From NCBI GenBank assembly GCA_958496175.1, contig OY292275.1, positions 38,393,701 through 38,457,700 of the forward strand: a DNA stretch of 64,000 nucleotides, given 5' to 3'. The notes beneath the pieces are model-generated. The model was not told the origin of the DNA, did no database searches, and was given only the letters and a program-made list of their open reading frames with translations. Of the stretch, positions 47,061-61,452 are shown one piece after another. The stretch is from Sisyra terminalis (Eukaryota; Arthropoda; Insecta; Neuroptera; Sisyridae). A program made the position numbers and the translations under genes. Within the stretch, counting starts at the first letter, position 1; each line of letters opens with the position of its first letter.

Positions 47061-50000
47061 GATCTAACACTAAAGCGGGTGCTATATGCTGTGACTATCA
47101 GGAAGTTCAGTGGCCTCATAAACATTTGCCTTGAGCTTGAGAAGCCTCCAGTTTCCATAACACTGTACTAATGTTAAACTCCTATGCCATTTCTTCGTTA
47201 TCTTCAAATGTCCCTCTCAATTATATCAATATAAATTCAGAAATTTTATCAAACGACCATCGCGAATAAAGAAATCAGCTATTACTATTCAATGAAAGCT
47301 TTGCCAAGGAAACATATTTTCGTGCCACATTCGATTTTAATATTGACCCTTTGGGTACAGAAGTTTTCTACCCTTAACTCTTCTAACCGGGAGTTAAGGT
47401 GTGGCAAGTGTCAACCGTTGCGAGAGTTCTACATGCCATTTATATAGATAGAACTCCTTTCGTCTCCCCAATTGAAGTATATATTGTGCGTTATATGTAT
47501 AAAGAAAATGGCGACCATTTCAAGCTTGAGCATTTTATAAATTTACCAAGATCTGTACCAATTTTCCAATGAGTATGTTCGAGTCGATTTCCTTCAACTT
47601 AAGAAACCACGCATATATAAGCATGGCATAACCAAACGAATCAATTTCTGTACATAATTTAAGCGAGTAAAAGTTATAAAGATAAGTTTTATTTTTTTTA
47701 TTTTTGTAATAACCTTGTCACAATAATATTTGTACGCTGACAAGTTTATAAATTTTATATAGTCCAATTCATTTAAAACCGAATTGTATACATTTTTAGA
47801 ATAAATTTAAAAAAATAACAAAAATGTCATCGCTTTACGCTTTTATATATTGAGATATTCCACACAATCAATAATCTACTAATCTACATTCCATTTTGTG
47901 TATGTGACGCCATTTTATAGTTCTTGTATGAAACCTTTCGAATCTAGTTTCTATTGTATGTAACACATTTGAACGTTATAGGAAAAAATTGTTATATTTA
48001 CCATTGAATTTGCCTTAAAATAAAGAAATCAATAGAACTATGTACCTGTACAAAATAAATTAATCTATTTTTTTACGCAACGAACAACAATAACATTATT
48101 ACAATAAAGCGACAAACTAATTGAAATATTTAATTAAATTGGAGCAGTTTTATTTTTAAAACAATTTGGCGATCAGTTTAATGCTACTGTATTTTTTTTA
48201 TAGAACACTAAAATATGTTTAGATTGAATTATTTGTATTAAAGCAATGAAAGTTTGGTTCATTGAGTAAACTATAATCAAATATGTGTAATAAAAAATGT
48301 ATACATGTGTTATATTAGCCAGAATTCTGAATTGCTCCCCAGTCTATCAACATGTAAAATCAATATTATATTGTTGACAAAGCAAACATTTTACATGAGA
48401 CTCTTTATTAAGACCATAACATGATTATACAGAGAATGAATTTTAAATAACATGTATGCTATTTTTTTCCATTTTCATACCGCTTTTTTTAATGTGCACG
48501 TAATTATTTGGTATTGCATTACAAGAATATTGATGTTTCATGTTCAGTTAATTTCCCGTTTAAAATTTGATGTTTTTTATTTTATCGGTTTCATCAAATT
48601 AGTTTTGTAGGTATCTACTGGTTGTACGGTTTGTTTTCTTAATCAAAGCACATCATACTTTTTAAAGTGGATCAATTTTTTGTGCTTTCCACTTAATTAT
48701 TTCAATCATTTTTGCTTTACTAAAAATTCACTTATTTAGGGTAAAGAGTAGTAATTAAATATTGAACCAACAACAAAACTAGTTACTAATATCACATAGT
48801 AATAACAGCAGAAGTACTCTTGAAATAAATGTAATATGCTCATAAGTTAGTTATAATAATGAAGTTAAATTAACTTTAAAGGTTTAGTTTTAAAAAAAAA
48901 TTTTTTTGTATTCATTCAAATGTAAACATCAGTTTGAAAAAATGTGCAGACTGTGAGTTCGCTAAGGAATACTTGAGTTTGGTAATTCAACTTTTGATTA
49001 AGTTTATTTTAAAATTTTGTGGTATTAGTTCGTGAAGTTAATTTTTGAACAACTTCGATAAAGATTCATTAGATAGCTGTATTATGTACCACACAATAAA
49101 CCACTTTTAATACATGCAAATTATTGTCTTATTTCTTTTTCGGTACAAAAAGAAGCATAAAATATCATACAATTTTTTATCAAATTAGATTGATGTGCAT
49201 TTAAACCAAATCATATAGTCAATCGACAGTGTCTAGTATTTCATAAGTATCTGTAGGTACTTTTTAGGAAGAGAAAAACGTCTTTTTTTAACACTTAATT
49301 TTTTGTAGGGCAAATTTTTACGCACACAAATAATTTTGTTCTCGTGGTACGAGGTGTGGTATGAAAGTATCGATTTTTTTCCCTTTTCAAATAATATTTA
49401 TTTATTTTATTTATTAATTAAGATCAACTTTTGCCCTTCGAACTAACCCGTCTCAAACATCATTGATTAAGCTAGCACTTTGTTTTTCTTGGAAATATTT
49501 TTCTTAATATTTTCCTTATAGCGATGAAAATTGAACGTATGATCCGGTGATATGTATTTATCACAATATTTAAAAAAAAAATGTTTAAAACTGTAAAATC
49601 TTTAAATGTTTCATAAATAATGTTTGAACTGATCATAGTTTAAGTTGGAATACAATCAATATTATCGTTATTAATTATATTTATGAGAAATAATAGTTTA
49701 TTTGAGCATTCCTGCCACAATCTACGAAATGAAATATCTCAGTTGAGTCCATTTTTACGGATGCTCATTCTCGATATATATGAGAAAGAGACACACAGAG
49801 AAGCGAAACCAGTGTGCCTTGTAATTGTTGCAAAAATGATTGATGAATGCAAAAATGAAGGATGCAAAACTAAAGCTTGCTCAAAAATATCCCATATTAA
49901 CAGATTTTGGATTGATTTAGTAAATTTACGATGAGTTTTTTGATAAATCATCTCATTGTGCAGTATAAAGCCTACTTTTTTGTTACTTTTATGATTTTAT

Positions 50001-53000
50001 TTTATGTGTAAATGTCTTAGGAAGGAATACCTAAAATATGAACTCAGTGTTTCTTATATTTGTAGAGATAATTAAATTATTAGGGGTAGTATGTATACTA
50101 AATACATGAGGGGCATGACATATAGGCATGAGAGGGTTAAATTAATTTTTCGGTATATCCACGAAGTATAAACGACAGCAGAACGAACGCTGCATTGAAA
50201 AGTTGCCCACGAAATGAGGGTACAATGCAGAGAACTATAGTGTCTTTATTATACCAAGTACATATCAAAGTACCAAAATATTTTCATATGATTCACAAGT
50301 GATTAATAGTTTCAATGGAAAATTGTTTTCTAAATATAAGAAGAATTAAATAATAATGAATTTATTTTACATTGAAGTACACGATGAATATGAATGTTAT
50401 GTTTTGACAGCTTCGGCTATAATTTGAATTACAAAAAAGCAGACAACTAATAATAATTCACTACATCAAGTTGGTCAAGTTTTTTCGCGACAATGCGCTG
50501 CTTGTGGCCGTAAAAATAACTAAGCCATGTACGAATTTTTGGGACACAAGAACCTTGCTTATTTCGTTCATTTTTCTGTTATTTACTCTTCGTGGGTATA
50601 GCATTATTTAGCTTCTTGAGTAATTTTGTTTTTGAAATGGTAGTCAAATATCATCATCTTGTGGTACTTAAAATTAAACTTTAAAAATATAAAGAAGTCA
50701 CAAAGGACCATGTTGAGCAAATAGTTTAATTTTTAAAAATTTCTGAAGCGTTGCTCTTAGCAATTCCTAAGTGATGTTCTAAGCGGCGTTGTTCTTGGTA
50801 GAATTTTAGTATTTCAGACAAACTCTTGTTACATGTTCCTGGTTTTCGAACTTTAAATAAGTGCTAAATACTTCAGATATGTTTCTTCAAAATATGGTTA
50901 CTTGGTATTTAAGTATTTTGTAAAAAAATGTGTTAAGTTCAGGGAGAAATAAAATAAAAACACCTTTTGAGAATAACTATTGCATTCGTATTTCTTTACA
51001 CGAAGTTTATACTTACACACGTGCTAAAAATGAGTGTATATTTTTATGCTCATAAAACAACTGTTTTTGTTTGTTGTAGAAAAAAAACCTGAGTATATGG
51101 TTACATTTTGGTCATTCATATTTCTATGATGACGAAATGATTTTTTAAAAGAAAATAAATTGAGAAATAGACATGTATTTTTTCTGTGTCCACACTTTCA
51201 TCATTTAAAATTTCCAAAATGCAAACCATCTTTATTTTTTTTTTGTTTTATTTTTTTTATGGTTCAAACTTTGTTTTTTTTGTGTCTTTACATATATCAA
51301 TGTTTAAATATAATGACCGGGTTCAAGAAAAGCACGGTTAATAAATGTGCATTGCACTATGAATTTCGCTGAAGGTTTTTCCTTCTTCAGGTACTGAAAT
51401 GTAGGTATTTAAATAAATATTTATATAACAATTAACGGACGATTTATTCATAGTTAATAAATTATTCGTAAATTAAAATTGCCACTAGAAAAATACATTC
51501 AATTTAATCCAACATATTATTTTTAAAATCATATTTTGTTAGTAAAATGACAAAAATTAAAAGGCGCACAAATAACAGTGGTGATTCTTTTACAGTATTA
51601 TACCCGTTACTTTATCCGGTTATTATTGATACTATGAACCTTTAAATTTTCCTTGATTTAGTAATTTACCTATACTTTTCTTAAAACGAATGTAGCAGGT
51701 TGTAAAAGTCTATAGTGATATCAAAACCTGATATTGGTAGTTTTATTATTTTAAATACTATTTAACTAATTTTTATGAAATAAAAAAATTCGTATAATTT
51801 CTGCGATGTTATATTTTGAAATTAGGTCACCGAATGCCTTTTTATTATCAAAATAATTTCATAAGTTAACTTAATATATAAGCTTATAATTTGAATCAGG
51901 TTTTATTTTCATTTTAGATTATAAAATCTTTAAATAGTTCCAGAATTTAATTTGTGGATCCGAAGGGATAGAGTTCCTTTTCCAAGATTTTTTTTTTAGT
52001 TGCATAAAAATAAATTAATAAATTAAACGCTTGAAGAAAATATATTTGTATTCAAATTAGCGTCAAAAGTAAGAAAAAAGAAAAAGAAAAAAAAAGTTTG
52101 AAACTCCATAATCCAAAATGAAAATTTATGTTTAATATAGTATTTTTATTTTTGATGAAATTAATTAATTTTGATTCATTCTATTTTTAATCAAAACCAA
52201 ATTGCATACCCAAAAGTGCATCATGAAATTAAATTATTCTGAATTGACAAAAATTTTACGTTGGATGTTATATATTGTATAATTAATATTATATGAACCT
52301 CTATACACATATTAATAATTAATTGAATTATTTGTAATATTAATCGAAAATAGTAATAATTATTATTTTATGTTCTAACAAAATCAATACTATTAAAATA
52401 TACGGATAAAAGTAAAAAAATATCAATCAAAAAATTATTGTTTGCTTCCTGCTTATAAGCTACTAAAAATATACAATATTAAGGGAAATCAGGACAAAGC
52501 GAATATCCTTCACTTTTTCAATATGGTTTGTCCAATTAATCTCGTACTATTCTATTTCATTTGAGAAATTATCGAAAAAATAAAATTAAAAAAAAGGAAG
52601 ACTTTTTTATAAATCTTCAGATTGATATTTCGAATATTACTTATGTTAGTGCGGTTTTACTGTTTTGGTTAGATGGTGTCACCAAACTGTAGGTTTTTGG
52701 TGGAATATTATGAGGTTTTATTGGTTTTCGGTCTATGTTTGGTTGAATCCAACAGCTACTTGTCGGGCAAAGTGGATCCGTTAGTTACATATTCTTTACG
52801 GTTACAAATTCGGTTCCGATTTTAGATACGATTACATATCTTAACACCGCCCTAAACGGATTTGAGTAATTCATATGAAAAAAATATATCAATGAACAAA
52901 TTATTATTTATGTTTCAAGTTATATTTTCAGTAATTATTTTCTAACCGTATGTTCATATTACGTTATGAATTCTATTATATTCAGTGGGCTGAGCAAGCG

Positions 53001-53458
53001 TATTCGATACAAATGATTAAGTCTTTAGGACTTAAGTAAAATACTGATGTTAAGTAACTTTTCGATTGTATTAAGAACTTTAACAAATACTGAGTCATAT
53101 TTGCGAAAACCATTATTTTATTTCTGTATTTATTAATTTTTTCTCAAACCTTCCAAATATATAAAGGTTTTACCTGGATTTTTTATTCTTACCGTGTAAT
53201 CATATGTTTTACTAATAAGTTCGAATTCTCTTATTATAGTACATGATAGAAAAGTTGCGTTACGTCCATTGTATATATACGCAAATCAACTCAATTTTTC
53301 AAGTATTGAAAAAAAAATTCTTTATTATTTTTCACAGAACTCACACAATTGAGTAATGCTCGATTTATTTCCGTCTATATTCACGCGATTTTTCTTGAAT
53401 TACTGAAAGATGTTGGCCACGAATAACACTTTGTATTCGTCATAAAATTTTTTCGTAT
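47061..53458. other. AT-rich sequence, nothing recognised
   Basis: About 6.4 kb of AT-rich DNA. A 10-base inverted pair catgtaaaat/attttacatg lies at 48351-48397. A hairpin-like ctgaagaaggaaaaaccttc lies on the minus strand near 51370-51390 and resembles ends of some retroelements, but nothing else supports an element there. The 83-codon frame at 49683-49934 is not recognised. Confidence 0.4.
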
Positions 53459-53462
53459 TTAA

Positions 53463-54146
53463 GGGGTTAGGGGCAGTTAAAAAAATTTTGATCAGTTATT
53501 TTATTTATTTTATAAAAGTAATAATACTACATCGTTATGTCGTGCTTCAACTTGATTTCAGCCAAATTTGAAAAGAAAATATTAATTATATAAAAAGTTA
53601 TCGCTATATATCGGCCACTGTTCCATAAGTAATTCTCTGCGGTGATTATTATAACTCCTTCAACAGCTCATCTGAAATTATTCAAATAAAAAATAGTATT
53701 TTAATTGTTAATCGAAAATAGCGTCCTTTGGGTAATTTCTCTTGAATTATCAGAAAAAAGTAACAGTAAATTGAAGATTTGAAACAAAAAATCCTTTGAA
53801 CAAGTATTAGTTTAATATGTTTTAAAAAAGTAGTATAATTTTTTTCCAAATCCACCAAGCGGTTTTTGAATGATAGTTGTTCGACCATAAAATCATAGTT
53901 TTGAGAAATTCGCGTTTAAAATTTTACACTTGATTTATGTATAGAAAGAGGAATAATTAAATTACTTACACTGAGTTTTCTATTTCTGTTCTCGAGCGTC
54001 AGAAAACCCGCCGTTCATTGTTGAATAATTTGAAAAGTATTCGTCGAATTCTTTTGAAATTTTCAGAGAATATTTTCAAAATATAAAACTGCAAAAAAAA
54101 TCCAAAAAATATCGATATTTTGAAAACTCGGATTCAAAGGGACCCC
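53463..54146. mobile_element. TTAA-flanked element, piggyBac-like MITE candidate
   Basis: Starts GGGGTTAGGGGCAG and ends GGGACCCC, with TTAA on both sides (53459-53462 and 54147-54150). TTAA target duplications are characteristic of piggyBac. The terminal inverted repeat is short (GGGGT) and the inside has no transposase, so family assignment is tentative. Confidence 0.5.
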
Positions 54147-54150
54147 TTAA

Positions 54151-56030
54151 ACTACAACAAAATGTTAAAGCTCTTGTATATGTGTTAATGTTTATTAATA
54201 TCTCGAAAAATAGCTTAAAATTTCATTGGTTTTTTAGCACTTTTCATCGAAATATTAATTTTCTAGTTTTAGTATAATTCTTAGGCTGCACAACTATATA
54301 CGGGCAGAACACATCTTTGTAGAGAATCACCTATATAATGATGCTCAAAATGTAGTGCTAGATTTCTTTTTAATAATAATCTGTATACAAAAATGGGGAA
54401 ATTATGTTTTTTTTTGTTATATAATTTTTAAGGCAACAATCGATGCAACTAAGAATTAGAACATTTATGGAATCAACTGATTTTTATTGTTGAAAATATA
54501 TATATTTGTTTATATAAGATAATATATCGCTGATGCAAACATATTTGTTGATTTTCGCACTGATGTTTTTGATAAAAATATAACGATAAAATACATTTTG
54601 CAAATACTTCGGTACTTTTCAGTTTATATTTTAACCACAACAGTGTTGTAGACTCATCACTACGTTTACATTTCACTACGTTTTTATCTCTTATCGTAAC
54701 AGTTTGTACTCACTTAATATTGCACATTGATACTATGATTACATCGATACACATTCTGACATTTACAAAAATATGATATGAATGAGTTATTCCTTATTTA
54801 GTTAAAGGATCAAAACAGCTGTTTTTCATTCACACATACCTGAAAATAAATCTGAAGTAAACTAAGCATTTAAACTCAGATAATAATGATGCTAATCAGT
54901 ATTAATGGATCTGTACAAGAATACACAAGTAATCATAACAACATACTTGTAATTTTTGTATACCATTTCTACTGTTTACTTTATGGTAGGATGCTTGTAC
55001 CAATTTTGTTATTGAAATATTTATAGGTATTAATTATACATTTCGTGTGTGATGTCCAAAAAATGTGACATATAATAATACTCATTTCAATAAATTTGAT
55101 GATTTTAATTGGCTATTGGATATTTCTAAATAGACCTACGAAATTTTAAACAAATGTCAAATAACGAAAATTCATTATCGGCGCAAATAATTAAGCTTGT
55201 TGGTTTAGTTGTGCAGTGATTCTGTTTGTGTTTATATATTGAAAGAAAAAATATTATTTCAACTTGTAAGTACATGTTAGTAATACTTATATTATGTTAC
55301 ATCTAAATAACTGATCTGTGACTTTTACTAACGTCATAAGTGAGAATCAACAAAGGTTTTTACTTAAAGCTTAATAAAAAGCAGTGTTTTATCCAACATC
55401 CTTAAAATTGGAACTTCGGAAACTGAAGTATTTTCTATAAAATTGCAAATTGTTGGTCGAAAAGTTTTAAGGTATTCAATTTATATTTTTATAATTACAA
55501 TAGTTATAGTTTATTTTAAGACGTATTATAACAGAAGTTAAATTTGGGATTGCAATTTTGAATCATTTTACTGCACCTTTATGGGGTGGTCTTAACCCGA
55601 TCGACCTGCAACCCTATTGGTATTGTGTCCTAAAGCTCTACTGACAGCCTTATAGGCATCTTAAAGACTCATTCGATAAAATTTAAAAACAAATTGGGCC
55701 ATTAATTCGCATTATTATTAGTTACATAAGCACTGTAAAAATTAGTGATTAAAGCAAATGCTTATAATTAAATTAAATTTTACCATGACACAATATATAG
55801 CACAAGAAAAATGAAAACCAATAATGCCATGTATTTACAAACAATGAAAAAAAAACTTTTTGCCCTGATAGCATTGTAGGCATCTAAAATACAGAATAAT
55901 CCAAAAGTCGCGAAGAAGTTTTAATCAGGCGCTCAATGTTTGGTGTTTATTATTTTTTTTATTAATTTAAATTCTAAAGTACAAAAAAAGAACACATTTC
56001 GAAATCTTTTTTATACTAAACATGTAATAT
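54151..56030. other. AT-rich sequence, nothing recognised
   Basis: AT-rich with one more balanced spot near 55585-55620 (ggggtggtcttaacccgatc). No supported feature. Confidence 0.4.
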
Positions 56031-56540
56031 TTTTTAAACGTCTTCCATTTTCCATTTCGTCCAAATGAGTTCTTTCGACGTTATGGCTCATTCCTGCTCT
56101 TAACGTCTCTGATTCTATTGTCCTAATTTCGGATTTCGGCACGAATTTTTTCCTCAAGTTGTGGAATTGTCCGAGGTTTATTTGCGAAAAATTTTCCCCT
56201 AGATTTCCTTATAAAAAGAAATCAGGAGTCGTTAGGTCCAGAAATCATGGCGAATAATCCACGATACATCTTCTCGAGATTATTTGATCGCTAAAAATAA
56301 CCCTGATAACTTCTGATGTGGTTTTAATTGTATGGATGGAACCAACTTGCTGGAATCACATTCCTGATCTATGTTCCATAATAGATTTCACAAAATACAG
56401 AATTATGGCCTTATATCGTTATCCCATCACGGTAACTGCATTACCATTGACATTTTAGAAGAAAAAAACCACCCGAATATGTCTCGTGATGTTACTTTAC
56501 ACCAAACCGTGCAATTAACAGAGTGCAACTCATACTGAGA
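56030..56540 (-). pseudogene. Tc1/mariner-type transposase remnant
   Basis: One minus-strand frame reads FQQVGSIHTIKTTSEVIR (about 56358-56305), DQIISRRC, then a SP-stop-FLDLTTPDFFL segment. After a frameshift GKFFANKPRTIPQLEEKIRA (about 56205-56145) follows. This matches the usual order FQQDGA..HT....VLR..F....ISRR.D..WPPRSPDLTP.DFFLWGYLK.KV..NKP.TI..LE..IR of Tc1/mariner-type transposases. The catalytic Asp of FQQDGA is Val here, and there are several stops. It is a different family from the mariner remnant at 19855. Ends were not found. Confidence 0.8.
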
Positions 56541-56559
56541 TAACATTCTAGGATTTTCA

Positions 56560-59500
56560 GGATTCTTACAATTAACTGTTGGTTGTCAAAGTAAAATTAA
56601 ACGATATTGGTGCGTTGTAACGTGCTGCATTTTTCATGGTAATTTTCCCACTTACCGAGTGCAAGTCCTAAAAAAAAAATGACATGTTTATTCATTATTA
56701 AATAGTTATTGGAATTTCAAACCCTATCATGCCTTTGGGCTACCTGTATTGAAGAAAATATTTATTTGATAAAAATTGAAAAAATATTTAAATTCATTAA
56801 TCCTAACTATTATTAGTTACCAAATAACCTTCCAATACCTTCCATGTGCAAAGAATTAAAAGTTTATTTTTTCCACAACTAAACTAAAACAAAGTGGTAA
56901 TTTCTGTTGAAAGTTTGTATTTGTTTATGGATAAGGTAAAAATGAAAAAAATACATGACAGTTTCATGTCATTATTTATGGTTTTGCTTAATCCAAATGT
57001 CGTAAGATTCAATTTCTTTTATAATTTATAAATGTACAATTACCTAGTTACCAATTAAGTAAAATTTGTGGAATCTTGTTTTTATTTTTGATCGTACAAA
57101 TTAAGCAACTGACTAAGTTGATACTTTTCATGAAGACTAGTTTTGATAAAGAGAAAATGTTATACGAAAGGGCTAATATCTTCATTTTTCCGTGCGATTG
57201 TATTGTTTTCAATGTTGACCATTTCAGGTCGAGATAGTTTATTTCTCCGTTTAGTAAATCACGTTTTGACCTTTCTTCTTCCTTTTTTATTGGATGCTTC
57301 CCATTTTCTTTCTGTAACAAAGTTACCCCCCCCCCCCCCTTACAAATATGACCCTTGCAGTTAGCTTTGAATACTAAAGATCTGTTCTTCGTTGATGAAT
57401 TTCAACACTGTTACGTTTGTGATTTGATCTATCAATCTATCTTTTTGGATTTCCCCTGCATCACATTTATAACTTCAGATACTACGTTTTTCCTAAGAGT
57501 TCATGGTTTTGATACTCAAAGGATGCTCAAATTAGCACTTCAGAAACTGTTTTCGGAATTCCAGGTCTAATTTTTTGATCAAAAGATTTTTTGTTATTGA
57601 TAAATGCAACTTATATCATAATACGACCTTTTTAATTTCATGCTTCTTTTTGATTAAAATTTAATGTAATGATTTCAACATTGCAAAAAAAAAGAATAAC
57701 CTGCAAAGTGCATATCCTATTAACTCTAACATTTTAATTTATTTAGGTAATTTAGCATGTTCATGATGTTCTATATAATCGTAAATTGTTTAAATATAGT
57801 AGCCACAAATGTGCGGCATTAGTTTCAGAAATAAAAATTAAAATACCACAGAATCTAAATGAGATGTTAATGAATAAACATTTATCATCGTCAAAGAAAT
57901 ATAAAGGAAATTTTTCCGAAAATAAAAAATATATTTTCAGCGCTAATTCATAAATATAAAAGATCTATATTTATAATGCTGAATCGTCTCACAATACGCA
58001 ACTGCAAACATCTAGAAAATCAGTGTCGAAAAAAAATTACGTTTATATCCAATAAAAATGTGACGATTTTTGAAAATCTTGCACACATTCTTAATGAATA
58101 GCTTATAAGTTTATAAAAATAACGAAGCAGTGAAGTTAGAACTATTTGCTTAAACGATTAATTTATTTTTAGCAAGTTATTATTATTAAAAGCAAAGGTC
58201 GCATTACGAACACACAAAATCACAGTTACTTGGAATAATTTTAAAATCGTTTCTGCTTTAATCTTATCGTTTCAATGTTCATTCAGAAGATATTAATGAG
58301 AAATTTATGAAATTAAATAAATAATAGTTCACAGACAATTCATTTACAAAATTTACCGTCAGTTTATAGTAGTTCGGGATTAGTGGCTTTAAAAATAAAT
58401 TAAAATGCTATAAATATATCTTTAATACATTAATGGGTACTAGAAATTCGGAGAAATGTTACCGCCGTTAGCGTAAGTAGTTTCGATTACTTTTTATTAA
58501 AAAAAAAATATTGTTTAAATTATTGAGCTTTTATAATACCAAGAGGTATCTATAAAATTGTTTTTCCAGATATGAGGATGTGTCTATGTAGAGTCGAAAT
58601 CGGCTATAACTTCGGTATAGACCCTAAAGAATTTTATAGACTCTACTTGAGAATTATTGTTATTAATAATCAATTTAGTTGTTAGATATTTGGAGGAAAA
58701 AATAAACTTGCTTCAAATAGACCAAGAAATAACTTAAATTTAGAAATGAAAAATATATCTAAAAAAAAAGTTACATTTTTTACAATCGGTGCTAAGCCAA
58801 AAGAAGCATGTTTTAAAATATTCGTGAACTTAATATATTATAGAAATGCAATGGAATCTGTTTAAAAAAAAACTTTCCTTGTACTTAATATTGATATAAC
58901 AAAAATTTTGTACGTTTTCTTATTTTTTATTCATTTTATGAAGATTTTCAATTCTTATTTTGCCGAGTAAAGAAGAATATATCATTTTATTGTATATATT
59001 TAGTACATTAAAATAACTACTAATTTTCCTCTTTATTCAGGACATATTAAAATTTTATATAGGATATTTCAATTAAAAATATTTTTATTCTACCATTTTA
59101 GTAATTGCAAAAGATAACATTTTGAAGTATTAAAATAGATGAATTACAATAACGTTACAATTAGTATGACAAGATTGTTATCAAAAACTGGTTCTCAAAT
59201 GTGAAATTAATGAAAAAATATAATATTTAACAAATTGATTCTATTTTTTTAAATTTCTGTTAACATTCATTCAAAATTAATTATAATATCAAAAATCATT
59301 TCTATTTATCATAGCAAAATGTTGAAAATATCAATTGCTTATAATTTTTAAATGGGTCTTTAACTCTATGAACATTTTTGGAACTGTATTGCATTTTATG
59401 TACGTAATTATATTGTTCACTGTCAACGAAGAACTCATTGATTAATAGCAAATTAATAAAACGTTTGGGAACGTTAATTATGTATCGTTAATTATTTCTA

Positions 59501-59980
59501 ACTATGTATTTTTTTCCATTATTTAAAGTCGTTTTTTATTAATTATGGTCTTAAACAACAATAAAAATTCATATTATGTACATTTTTATGTTTTCAATAA
59601 TTCAGGTAATTAGTTAACTTTTCAATGCGGGTTTAGTTTTAGCGATCAAAAAAATAAACGAAGAGGTTTAATAAATTTGAATAATTAACGATATTTGTTT
59701 TAATATAGAATCTTCAAATAGGTACCTTCAGTATATAGGTACCGGTTTTTTTACCAAATTTTTGGAAAGTTGTATTTCTTCAAAAGATTTTTTAACTATG
59801 ATTTTTACAATTATTTTACGGAAGTTTTTGAGTTTTAGTATTTTCATAATAGGTATTTTTTTCTTAATACAATCATTTGGTCAGTAATTACGAAAAAAAA
59901 TAATACAAATCAATAATACAAAAAGCTTCCATTACCATATGTCCCTGACATTAAGCACTGGTCTCAACATGTAGCTGCTT
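56560..59980. other. AT-rich sequence, nothing recognised
   Basis: AT-rich, about 3.4 kb. It includes a C14 run at 57326-57339 and short frames of 71-90 codons at 57048-57570 on both strands that I do not recognise. Confidence 0.4.
57326..57339. repeat. Poly-C tract (14)
   Basis: Fourteen consecutive C in otherwise AT-rich DNA. Confidence 0.95.
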
Positions 59981-59982
59981 TA

Positions 59983-60178
59983 GGACCGATATTTTCACAT
60001 CTAGATAGTGATATTGATCTTCCAGATAAAATTTTACCCGGAAGGTAAAGAAAACATGCGTACATTCACTTAAAAGTAGTGATATTTGTAGGATAAATAT
60101 GTTAAGCTTATCCAACCGATACGTTTTTATCTATAACTATCTTAAGGATATGATCTATCTATTATGAGTAAAATTATC
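59983..60178 (+). repeat. MITE family copy 2
   Basis: Left end ggaccgatattttcacatct, shared blocks gatcttccagataaaatttt, gaaaacatgcgtac and ttaaggatatgatctatct, and right end atgagtaaaattatcc. Homologous to 60797-60961 and 11034-11179 in the same orientation. Confidence 0.6.
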
Positions 60179-60796
60179 CTTTGACAAATATTGTTAATAC
60201 TTCTGTAGAGATTTAAATGTTTTGTAGTTGAAGGCTTCCAATATATTTTAAAGTAGATGCTATAGTCTTGGTGTAACAATCTTTCTGTTATATTTTACTT
60301 AGTTATGGTTTTAAAACTTGTAAAAGTTCAATATTTACTGTTAAAATTAGTATTGATCATATTTATCTATTTACTCTATAGCTCCCAGCAATTGAGTGAA
60401 AGTTAATGAAAAATTTAAAAAAATAAAGTAAATTTTTTTTTAGTAGTTTAGTAGTTAATATGTGATTGTAAGGTGCGATTAAAAGGTATAAAAAATATTT
60501 TTTTCAACAATAATCATTAATGTAGCAATTTCACTTATGTTCTTTTCAAAATATCAACTTTCAAATCAGTGCTTTTTTCATTCTTGGAAACATTTTTAGA
60601 ACTCATATTTCGATATAGTTTTCAATTTTTTCGGTGATTTCATTTTGTCTCGTCAATGGTGACAAAACATCTATGTATCTCATAATTTTCTTCAGTTTAG
60701 GTAATTAAGAGAAGATACAGGGAATCAAATGTGGAGAAAAGTTTCGATTTTAAGAAGTTCTGGTTCATTACTGACTTAATTCTGCAATTATTCTTA

Positions 60797-60961
60797 GGGC
60801 TGGAATTTTCACATCTAGACAGTAATTTTATCTTCCAGATAACATGCGTATTTTCACCTAAGAAATGTCATATGTGTAGGATTTATCTGAAAGATAAAGT
60901 TTTATCTATGTAAAATAGCTATTTTAAGGATATGGTCTATCTATGAGTGAAAATGTTGACT
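60797..60961 (+). repeat. MITE family copy 3
   Basis: Left end gggctggaattttcacatct, shared blocks atcttccagataacatgcg and aaggatatggtctatct, and right end atgagtgaaaatgttgac. The two ends are imperfect inverted repeats (GGGCTGGAATTTTCAC against GTCAACATTTTCACTC). Confidence 0.65.
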
Positions 60962-61129
60962 TTTAAGCGATGTAAATGGTTCAAATTCAATCATTTTGAA
61001 GAAAATTTTGGTCGCCTAATTTTTCTTTCCCGAAATATTTTGATTTTTTTGGAAATTAATTTGGTAGTTCTTCGCCTATTTTCTAATCATATTCTTTTCG
61101 TTTGTTCGACTTTATTGCCAATTTTTAAG

Positions 61130-61330
61130 GTATTATGGTGTCCAAAGCGACCAGTATCTTCAGGACCCCTTTTGAAACGTCTGTATCATTCGTTGACTTG
61201 TTCATAGTTACGCATAACATTTTAATTGCGGTTCTGCATTTGTTCGATTTTCTAGCAAACTCTTACACAAATTCATTGATCCATTTTTTTAAGGAAGAAA
61301 GTGCAATGGACACGAGAACTCACTTAACTT
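61130..61330 (-). pseudogene. Possible mariner-like N-terminal remnant (weak)
   Basis: On the minus strand, fragments such as ICVRVC, NVMRNY, YRRFKRGPEDTG follow the spacing of mariner transposase N-termini (VKFC..K....ETL.ML...YGE....V..W.KRFKEGREDV), with several stops. A 105-codon frame on the opposite strand resembles nothing. The similarity is short and could be chance. Confidence 0.3.
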
Positions 61331-61452
61331 TTTCCATGGTGGAAAATAAACCAAGCATATACAATTTTGGCCAATTTAGACAATTATACGTGATGACCAT
61401 GCGCATCAATAAGAGAGCTTTAAAAGAAAAGCTCATAAAGAAGAACTTTTAA

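Noticed and set aside
51340..51395. Penelope-like end at the ctgaagaagg hairpin
   Set aside because: Only a single hairpin is similar. No flanking element sequence, protein or second copy supports it.
61135..61452. 105-codon + strand frame as a real gene
   Set aside because: No recognisable motif or splice partner, and the opposite strand has weak mariner-like fragments that explain the unusual frame better.
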